Below are positions 23,173 to 28,515 of a stretch of DNA of 28,515 bases, piece after piece. How positions within the stretch are numbered: the stretch's first letter is position 1; every line of letters starts with the position of its first letter. Below the pieces are notes generated by a model. It did no database searches, was not told the origin of the DNA, and saw only the letters and a program-made list of their open reading frames with translations. The position numbers and the translations under genes were made by a program. The stretch comes from Actinomycetota bacterium (GTDB taxonomy: Bacteria > Actinomycetota > Actinomycetes > S36-B12 > UBA10799), in contig JAUPKM010000105.1 of NCBI GenBank assembly GCA_030837445.1, positions 1-28,515 of the forward strand. The letters run 5' to 3'.

Positions 23173-24423
23173 ATGGATCTCACGCCCAGCCCCAAGGCAG
23201 CCGAATACACCGACCTGATGACGACCTTCATGGCCGACCATGTCTACCCGGCGGAGCCGGTGTACCTGGCCCAGCGAGAGGACAGCATCGCCAACGGGAA
23301 CCGGTGGGAGGTGCCGCCGGTGGTGTCCGACCTGAAACGAGCCGCCCGCGGGATGGGCCTGTGGAACCTGTTCCTGCCCGATAGCACCGACCCCGCCCAT
23401 GGCCTCGGCGTCGCCGAATACGCCGCCGTCGCCGAGATCTCCGGGCGATCGCCGCGACTGGCACCTGAGGCAATCAACTGCGCAGCTCCCGATACCGGGA
23501 ACATGGAGATCCTGGATATGTTCGGCACCCCCGAGCAGCAACAACGGTGGCTGGCGCCGCTGCTGGCCGGTGAGACTCGTTCCGCGTTCTCGATGACCGA
23601 ACCCGGGGTCGCCTCCTCCGACGCCCGCAATATCGCGACCAGCATTGTCCGAGACGGCCCGGAGTACGTCATCAATGGCCGCAAATGGTGGAGTACGGGC
23701 GCGATGGATCCGCGCTGCGACGTGCTCATCGTGATGGGCAAGACCGACCCGAACGAGGCCACCTATCGACAGCAGTCAATGGTGATAGTGCCGATCGATA
23801 CGCCAGGCGTGACGGTGTTGCGGTCGACGTCCGTGTTCGGATATCACGACCAACACGGCCATGCCGAAATCGACTTCGCCGACGTCCGAGTGCCGGTGAC
23901 GAACCTGCTCGGCGAGGAGGGTTCCGGGTTCGCCATCGCCCAGGCACGGCTCGGTCCTGGCAGAATCCACCACTGCATGCGATCGATCGGGATGGCGGAG
24001 AGGGCATTGGACCTCATGTGTGAACGCGCCATGACTCGGGAGACCTTCGGCAAGCCACTTGCCCGTCAGGGTGTGATCGCCGAGTGGATCGCCCGATCGC
24101 GGATCGAGCTGGACCAGGCGCGTCTGCTGACGATGCGGGCGGCCTGGATGATCGACCAGGTAGGCGCGAAAGGTGCACGGAAGGAAATCGCCGCAATCAA
24201 AGTTGTCGCGCCCAATGTTGCATTGGCTGTGTTGGACCGGGCAATCCAAGTGTTCGGCGCCGAGGGCGTCAGCGACGACACCCCGCTGGCGGAAATGTGG
24301 GCGGGTCTGCGGACGCTGCGGATCGCAGACGGCCCCGATGAAGTACACCTGCGCGATATCGCCCGACTGGAACTGCGCGATCAGCTCACCAGACTGGACC
24401 CCGGCAATAGCGGTGTTCGCTGA
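23173..24423 (+). CDS. Acyl-CoA dehydrogenase (ACAD10/11-like), coupled to an APH-type kinase
   Basis: The 416-residue flavoprotein has the usual acyl-CoA dehydrogenase layout. An N-terminal helical domain is followed by FSMTEPGVASSDA and GRKWWSTGAMDP of the FAD-binding middle domain, then by a C-terminal helical domain with FGKPLARQG, VFGAEG and LRIADGPDEVHLRDIAR. In the last motif the position of the usual catalytic glutamate (YEGTNEIQ in many ACADs) is aspartate D386. This IADGPDEVH form is what I expect from the ACAD10/ACAD11 group. AGGAG lies 8 nt before ATG 23173. The stop codon overlaps the start of the kinase gene (TGATG), mirroring the kinase-dehydrogenase fusion of ACAD10/11. It may act on 4-hydroxyacyl-CoA derivatives instead of ordinary acyl-CoAs; that part is inferred. 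Confidence 0.92.
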   Translation: MDLTPSPKAAEYTDLMTTFMADHVYPAEPVYLAQREDSIANGNRWEVPPVVSDLKRAARGMGLWNLFLPDSTDPAHGLGVAEYAAVAEISGRSPRLAPEAINCAAPDTGNMEILDMFGTPEQQQRWLAPLLAGETRSAFSMTEPGVASSDARNIATSIVRDGPEYVINGRKWWSTGAMDPRCDVLIVMGKTDPNEATYRQQSMVIVPIDTPGVTVLRSTSVFGYHDQHGHAEIDFADVRVPVTNLLGEEGSGFAIAQARLGPGRIHHCMRSIGMAERALDLMCERAMTRETFGKPLARQGVIAEWIARSRIELDQARLLTMRAAWMIDQVGAKGARKEIAAIKVVAPNVALAVLDRAIQVFGAEGVSDDTPLAEMWAGLRTLRIADGPDEVHLRDIARLELRDQLTRLDPGNSGVR

Positions 24424-25508
24424 TGGCCTCCGGGCCGGTAGCGATCGAGGTCGGCAACCCCAGTGGCGAGGTCCGCCCGGAGGACGCCTTCGACATCGCG
24501 GCCGTTCATACCTGGCTCGCTGCCCGGGTGCCGGAATTGGCGGGGCAGACCCTGCCGACTGTCAGCCAATTCGGCGGTGGTGCCTCCAACCTGACGTACG
24601 CCCTGGCCTACCCGAACCTTCAACTTGTGCTACGACGGCCGCCGGTGGGCACGAAGGCTGCCGGAGCGCACGACATGAGCCGGGAATATGAGATACAGCG
24701 GCTCCTGCGCCCACACTTCCCGGCAGTACCCGAAGTGCTCGCCCACTGCCCCGCGGAAGGCAGTCCGCTGGGAGGTGAGTTCTACGTGATGGTCCGAGCC
24801 GAAGGGACAATTCTTCGAGCCGACCTACCCCCAGGCATGACTGTCGAACCGGCAGACGCTGCTCGGCTCGGCCTCGGAATGTTCGATCTACTGGCAGACC
24901 TCCACTCGGTGGATGTTGAGAGCGCCGGCCTGTCCGGCTTCTACCGCGGCCCGGGCTATGTGGAGCGCCAGGTATCCGGCTGGTCTCGCCGGTACCGAAA
25001 CGCGCTGACCGACGATGCTCCCGGCGGCGAGGATGTCATGACCTGGCTGTCGGCCCACCAGCCGTCCGACAGCGGCGAATGCCTCATCCACGGTGACTGG
25101 CGATTCGACAATATGGTGCTCGCGCCGGTGGATCTGACCGTCCGAGCCGTGCTGGACTGGGAGCTGGCCACCGTCGGCGATCCGCTGATGGATCTGGGAG
25201 CCTCGCTTGCCTACTGGGTACAGGCTGACGACGATGAGGTCTTCCGGCTGTTTCGGCGGCAGCCGTCCAACATCCCGGGAATGCCCAGCCGCGAAGAGAT
25301 CGTCGACAACTACCTGGCTCGCACCGGACGGACCCTGGATTCCTGGCGTTTCTACGAGGTGTACGGACTATTCCGGCTCGCGGTCATCGCCCAGCAGATC
25401 TGGTATCGCTACGCCAATGGCCAGACGACGAATCCGGCGTTCGCCCAGTTCGGGCCCGCCGTGCACTACCTCCTCGACAGATGTGCGGGGCTCACCCGAA
25501 CCGACTAG
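24423..25508 (+). CDS. APH-family phosphotransferase (ACAD10/11 kinase-domain-like)
   Basis: The 361-residue protein has the aminoglycoside phosphotransferase/choline kinase fold. FGGGASNLTYAL (about 50-61) forms the nucleotide loop, VLRRPPVG follows, HGDWRFDN (223-230) is the Brenner motif with catalytic D225 and metal ligand N230, and LDWELATVGDPLMDLG (from 244) supplies D245 as the second metal ligand. All kinase residues are present. Proteins of this type beside FadE genes are usually misnamed aminoglycoside kinases; resistance is unlikely here. Related kinases (LvaA in Pseudomonas, the N-terminal half of ACAD10/11) phosphorylate the hydroxyl of 4-hydroxyacyl-CoAs before dehydration. The ATG shares its A with the dehydrogenase stop, so the two are co-translated. 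Confidence 0.9.
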   Translation: MASGPVAIEVGNPSGEVRPEDAFDIAAVHTWLAARVPELAGQTLPTVSQFGGGASNLTYALAYPNLQLVLRRPPVGTKAAGAHDMSREYEIQRLLRPHFPAVPEVLAHCPAEGSPLGGEFYVMVRAEGTILRADLPPGMTVEPADAARLGLGMFDLLADLHSVDVESAGLSGFYRGPGYVERQVSGWSRRYRNALTDDAPGGEDVMTWLSAHQPSDSGECLIHGDWRFDNMVLAPVDLTVRAVLDWELATVGDPLMDLGASLAYWVQADDDEVFRLFRRQPSNIPGMPSREEIVDNYLARTGRTLDSWRFYEVYGLFRLAVIAQQIWYRYANGQTTNPAFAQFGPAVHYLLDRCAGLTRTD

Positions 25509-25539
25509 CGGCCCGAGCTGGCCCAACCCTGTTCCGGAC

Positions 25540-25545
25540 TATAAT
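25540..25545 (+). promoter_or_regulatory. TATAAT -10 box of the polysaccharide deacetylase gene
   Basis: A consensus TATAAT sits in the gap after the APH-kinase gene. Transcription would start near 25552, giving a leader of about 64 nt. I see no matching -35 box. Confidence 0.5.
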
Positions 25546-25551
25546 GGCTTT

Positions 25552-25591
25552 GGGTACCAGTCGCGTTGGACACCAAGGCTTTTCGGTACCC
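25552..25591 (+). promoter_or_regulatory. Structured leader of the polysaccharide deacetylase gene
   Basis: GGGTACC (25552-25558) and GGTACCC (25585-25591) can form a 7-bp stem enclosing a smaller TTGG-ACA-CCAA hairpin. An alternative stem, GCTTTGG with CCAAGGC (25547-25553 and 25573-25579), competes for the same bases. The predicted transcript starts at or near the first stem. No known riboswitch class was recognised. Confidence 0.4.
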
Positions 25592-25615
25592 GCGGTGGTC
25601 GCAGGGGTGAGCAAC

Positions 25616-26371
25616 ATGACCGAACCGGAAGTTGCCGCAGGATCAGCGGTCGCGGGTACCCGTACCGGCCATCGGGTTCCGATATCGGCCGGCATAGTCG
25701 CAGCGATCGCCTCCCTGACCGTCGCACTTATGGTCCCCTGGCCCACCACCGTGCTGGCAGCGCAGCGGACCGAGAAAAGCACCGCCGTGCCGGTGACCAT
25801 GGACTGGTCTCGGCCGGTGTACTACCTACCCACCAATCGTCGCGTGGTGTTCATCACGGTGGACGACGGGATCGACCGGAGAAACAGATGGCTGAGCCTG
25901 ATCAGCTCCACCAGGACACCGGTGGTGATGTTTCCGACCGGCGAGATGGTGACCCCGACGCCCCGATACTGGAAGTTGGCGGCGGCGCTGGGGATACGGG
26001 TCGAAAACCACACAGTTTCGCATCCGGATCTGCGCTGGCTGTCCCGCTATGACCAGCGGTGGCAGATCTGCCACCAGAGCATCACCGTCCGTGCAATCGC
26101 CGGGCGCCGGGCGACGCTGTTCCGCGCCCCCTACGGCGCCTGGTCCAGTACCACCATGTGGGCGGCGCGGTCCTGCGGCTTGAAGTATGTCGTGCAGTGG
26201 GACACGGTCGTGGACCACGGAAACATCAGCTATGCCCGCGGCGGGCTGCAGCCAGGGAGCATTGTGCTGCTCCATCTGAGGCCGGATTTCGAACTGGATC
26301 TGCAGGTCACGCTCGCGGCAGCCCGACAGGCAGGGCTCACCCCCGCTCTCCTCACCGACTACCTGCGCTGA
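25616..26371 (+). CDS. Membrane-anchored polysaccharide deacetylase (NodB homology)
   Basis: The 251-residue protein has a signal anchor at about residues 22-48 (VPISAGIVAAIASLTVALMV) and a NodB-type carbohydrate esterase 4 domain outside. Motif 1 is FITVDDGI (catalytic D83, metal ligand D84), motif 2 HTVSH (H132 and H136 as metal ligands), motif 3 RAPYG (170-174) and motif 5 LLHLRP (H220). It should remove N-acetyl groups from a polysaccharide, most likely peptidoglycan or a surface glycan. The domain is slightly shorter than typical. ATG 25616 has AGGGG-TGA about 7 nt upstream; longer frames start at 25481 or 25544, but the latter overlaps the TATAAT box, so they are rejected. It has its own promoter and a 3' hairpin, so it seems to be a single-gene unit. 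Confidence 0.88.
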   Translation: MTEPEVAAGSAVAGTRTGHRVPISAGIVAAIASLTVALMVPWPTTVLAAQRTEKSTAVPVTMDWSRPVYYLPTNRRVVFITVDDGIDRRNRWLSLISSTRTPVVMFPTGEMVTPTPRYWKLAAALGIRVENHTVSHPDLRWLSRYDQRWQICHQSITVRAIAGRRATLFRAPYGAWSSTTMWAARSCGLKYVVQWDTVVDHGNISYARGGLQPGSIVLLHLRPDFELDLQVTLAAARQAGLTPALLTDYLR

Positions 26372-26376
26372 GCGGA

Positions 26377-26422
26377 GGCCGCGGTGGGATTCGCGCACCG
26401 AGGGCCACCTCCCGCCGCGGCC
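26377..26422 (+). terminator. Terminator hairpin after the deacetylase gene
   Basis: GGCCGCGGTGGGA and TCCCGCCGCGGCC form a 13-bp stem with one G-U wobble and a 20-nt loop, starting 6 nt after the stop codon. There is no T run. It separates the deacetylase from the next acyl-CoA dehydrogenase gene. Confidence 0.6.
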
Positions 26423-26433
26423 GGTGCGCTGCC

Positions 26434-26439
26434 TATCGT
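26434..26439 (+). promoter_or_regulatory. Leaderless -10 box of the FadE5-like gene
   Basis: TATCGT ends exactly 6 nt before ATG 26446, and no Shine-Dalgarno site is present. It follows directly on the terminator hairpin of the deacetylase gene. Confidence 0.45.
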
Positions 26440-26445
26440 TGCCGC

Positions 26446-28242
26446 ATGGCTTCTCTACTGCTCTCCCGTCGGGACCTGGACTTCCTGCTGTACGAATGGC
26501 TCGACGCGGAGGCGTTGCCCGCTCGCTCCCGGTATGCCGAGCATTCCCGGGACACCTTCGACGCCGCCCTCGACCTGAGTGAGCAGGTCGCCGGCAAGCA
26601 CTTCGCGCCCCACAACAAACGCAATGACAGCGAAGAGCCACGGTTCGACGGCGAGCGGGTGATCATGCACCCCGAGGTGGCCGCGGCGCTGGCCGTCTAC
26701 AACGACACCGGGCTGATGGCCGCAGGGATGGACGCCTCGGTTGGCGGAATGCAGCTGCCCGCCTGCATCACGATGGCTTGTGGCGCCTGGTTCTCGGCCG
26801 CCAACGTCTCGACCATGGCTTACCCGTTCCTAACGGCTGCCAACGCGAACCTCCTGATCGCGCACGGATCCGAGCAGCAGATCGAGACCTTCGTAATACC
26901 CATGATCGAAGGCCGGTTCTTCGGCACCATGTGTCTGTCAGAACCACAGGCAGGCTCGTCGCTGGCGGACGTCGCGACCAAGGCGGTCCCCTCGGCCGGG
27001 GACACGTTCCGCCTCACCGGCAACAAGATGTGGATCTCCGCCGGTGAGCACGAACTCTCCGAGAACATCATCCATCTGGTGCTCGCACGGATCCCCGGAT
27101 CGCCGGCCGGGGTGAAGGGCTTGTCGCTGTTCATCGTCCCGAAGTTCCTCGTCAACGACGATGGCTCAGCCGGCGATCGAAATGACGTGGTGCTGGCCGG
27201 TCTCAACCACAAGATGGGATACCGGGGCACCACCAATACCCTGTTGAATTTCGGCGAAGGCGCCTTCTTACCCGCGGGCGAGGCTGGCGCTGTTGGCTAC
27301 CTGGTCGGCGAGCCCAACCGCGGGTTGGCGTACATGTTCCACATGATGAACGAGGCCAGGATCGGGGTGGGACTTGGCGCCGTGGCGCTCGGCTATACCG
27401 GCTACCTGCACTCGCTGGACTATGCCCGGGTCCGACCGCAGGGGCGTCCAATCACCGACCGGGATCCGACCTCGGCCCAGGTTCCGCTCATCGCCCATCC
27501 AGACGTGCGGCGGATGCTACTGGCGCAGAAATCGTACGTCGAAGGCGGCCTTGCGTTGAGCCTCTACTGCGCGCGACTGCTGGACGACGAGGTGAGCGCC
27601 ACCGACCCCGGCGTCAGACACGAGGCGAAACAGCTGCTCGACGTGTTGACCCCGATCGCCAAAAGCTGGCCCTCCCAGTGGTGTCTGGAGGCCAATTCGC
27701 TGGCGATCCAGGTGCATGGTGGCTACGGCTACACCCGGGAATACAACGTCGAGCAGTTCTACCGGGATAACCGGCTCAACCCGATCCATGAGGGAACCCA
27801 TGGGATCCAAGCACTCGACCTGCTCGGACGCAAAGTCGTCGCCGACGGCGGCGCCAGCCTAGGGCTACTCCTTGCGCGGATCTCCGACACCGTGACCCTC
27901 GCCCGGGACGTTGATGGCGAACTCGCGGAGTTCGCCGCCGACCTGCAACAGGCTGGCGATCGCGTTGCCTCGACCACCGCTACCCTCTGGTCCAGCGGAG
28001 ATCCCGAGGTGGCCCTCGCCAACGCCAGCCTGTACCTGGAAGCGGTCGGCCACGTTGTCGTGGCGTGGCTCTGGCTGGACCAGATGGTCACCGCCGCCGC
28101 CCAGCGGGGGGACTTCTACGATGGTAAGCGGGCAGCCGGTCGATACTTCTTCCGCTACGAACTGCCCGCGATTGGACCCAGACTTGACCTGCTCGACAGT
28201 CTCGAACGCACCACTCTGGACAGCCGCCCGGAGTGGTTCTGA
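26446..28242 (+). CDS. Long-form acyl-CoA dehydrogenase (FadE5/DmdC-like)
   Basis: The 598-residue protein is about 200 residues longer than a standard acyl-CoA dehydrogenase. It has the long N-terminal helical domain and C-terminal extension of the FadE5/DmdC group. CLSEPQAGSSLADV and GNKMWISAGEHELSEN mark the FAD-binding middle domain. HGGYGYTREYNVEQFYRDNRLNPIHEGTHGIQ-type sequence near residues 425-455 holds the catalytic glutamate E449. The last 130 residues (SDTVTLARDVDGELAEF onward) are the extra helical domain. Members of this group oxidise acyl-CoAs to trans-2-enoyl-CoAs over a broad chain-length range, feeding FadB. The frame stays open upstream to 26059 but that part overlaps the deacetylase gene; ATG 26446 fits the family start and the leaderless box. 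Confidence 0.94.
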   Translation: MASLLLSRRDLDFLLYEWLDAEALPARSRYAEHSRDTFDAALDLSEQVAGKHFAPHNKRNDSEEPRFDGERVIMHPEVAAALAVYNDTGLMAAGMDASVGGMQLPACITMACGAWFSAANVSTMAYPFLTAANANLLIAHGSEQQIETFVIPMIEGRFFGTMCLSEPQAGSSLADVATKAVPSAGDTFRLTGNKMWISAGEHELSENIIHLVLARIPGSPAGVKGLSLFIVPKFLVNDDGSAGDRNDVVLAGLNHKMGYRGTTNTLLNFGEGAFLPAGEAGAVGYLVGEPNRGLAYMFHMMNEARIGVGLGAVALGYTGYLHSLDYARVRPQGRPITDRDPTSAQVPLIAHPDVRRMLLAQKSYVEGGLALSLYCARLLDDEVSATDPGVRHEAKQLLDVLTPIAKSWPSQWCLEANSLAIQVHGGYGYTREYNVEQFYRDNRLNPIHEGTHGIQALDLLGRKVVADGGASLGLLLARISDTVTLARDVDGELAEFAADLQQAGDRVASTTATLWSSGDPEVALANASLYLEAVGHVVVAWLWLDQMVTAAAQRGDFYDGKRAAGRYFFRYELPAIGPRLDLLDSLERTTLDSRPEWF

Positions 28243-28269
28243 CGTGGCCGATCCGCGGTCCGGGCGAAT

Positions 28270-28515
28270 ATGAGCACACAACCCAGCACTGCCGTCCGCG
28301 GCAAACCACTCAGATTCGACCGCTCGCGAGCCATCCGGCGGGCCGGCTGGACCGGCCTCGGGCTGGCGGCCGCGACCTTCGCGGCCGCCCTGCTCAGCTG
28401 GCCGACGGGCTTGTGGGAAGCGGCGGCCCTTGCCTGGAGTTGGTACCCCATGTCGGGCTGGGTGGCCCTGCTGGGCCTGCTGACGTGCCTGGCCTCGACC
28501 TTCCTGCTGCTGGAT
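28270..28515 (+). CDS. Membrane protein, N-terminal part (runs off the window)
   Basis: An open frame of 82 codons from ATG 28270 runs to the right edge without a stop. After a basic N-terminus (MSTQPSTAVRGKPLRFDRSR) come two hydrophobic segments, at about residues 28-46 (GLGLAAATFAAALLSWPTG) and 60-81 (GWVALLGLLTCLASTFLLLD). It is probably an integral membrane protein. It starts 27 bp after the FadE5-like stop, so it may share that transcript. No clear ribosome-binding site is visible. The fragment is too short to name a family. Confidence 0.6.
   Translation, partial: MSTQPSTAVRGKPLRFDRSRAIRRAGWTGLGLAAATFAAALLSWPTGLWEAAALAWSWYPMSGWVALLGLLTCLASTFLLLD

Noticed and set aside
24423..25508. Aminoglycoside resistance kinase
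   Set aside because: The fold is right, but the gene overlaps an acyl-CoA dehydrogenase gene and the context is fatty acid metabolism.
1..28515. Mobile element, prophage, CRISPR array, rRNA or tRNA
   Set aside because: No transposase, integrase, phage gene, regular spaced repeats or tRNA-like cloverleaf was recognised, and the gene content reads as ordinary chromosome throughout.

Overview
The window is a high-G+C chromosomal segment from an actinobacterium. The lipid gene set (FadA/FadB of mycobacterial type, a FadE5-like acyl-CoA dehydrogenase, WS/DGAT), the GC-biased codon use, and several genes without Shine-Dalgarno sites that carry a TAnnGT box 6-7 nt before the start codon all point that way. 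I cannot fix the genus. I see no mobile element, CRISPR array, rRNA or tRNA.

Layout. Minus strand, 1-17152: a DEAD-box RNA helicase cut by the left edge (1-905); a secreted protein with carboxypeptidase-regulatory-like folds (1248-2279); a large secreted beta-helix protein with an InlB-like repeat (2475-5192); a TetR regulator (5276-5854); fadB and fadA of the trifunctional beta-oxidation complex (5955-9346), with a 47-bp palindrome over the fadA promoter; a secreted metzincin-like metalloprotease (9426-11996); a WS/DGAT acyltransferase (12173-13528); a small HExxH protein coupled to an aquaporin/glycerol facilitator (13632-14809); a PlsC-like acyltransferase (14889-15653); and a DHRS12-like SDR overlapping an SRPBCC protein (15702-17152). 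Plus strand: a GDSL/SGNH hydrolase with a propeller-like C-terminus, a second SRPBCC protein and a nuclease lipoprotein (17214-20531); then a zinc-ribbon membrane protein (20609-22144), which converges on a minus-strand soluble Ser/Thr kinase (22188-23099). Plus strand again: an acyl-CoA dehydrogenase coupled to an APH-type kinase (23173-25508), a membrane-anchored polysaccharide deacetylase (25616-26371), a FadE5-like acyl-CoA dehydrogenase (26446-28242), and the start of a membrane protein (28270 to the right edge).

How the genes fit together (inference). About half of them handle fatty acids or glycerolipids. Glycerol entry (aquaporin), phosphatidate formation (PlsC) and wax ester/triacylglycerol synthesis (WS/DGAT) sit beside two acyl-CoA dehydrogenases and FadA/FadB, which would break acyl chains down. 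The TetR gene behind fadB is the obvious candidate to bind the palindrome at fadA. The FadE plus APH-kinase pair resembles a split ACAD10/11 protein and may handle 4-hydroxyacyl-CoAs. The rest are mainly exported proteins: metalloprotease, beta-helix protein, hydrolase, nuclease and deacetylase. No single large undescribed system is evident. The most unusual items are the fadA operator palindrome, the duplicated cysteine module in the metalloprotease, the recurrent leaderless-promoter pattern, the aquaporin-coupled HExxH protein, and the structured leader of the deacetylase gene.
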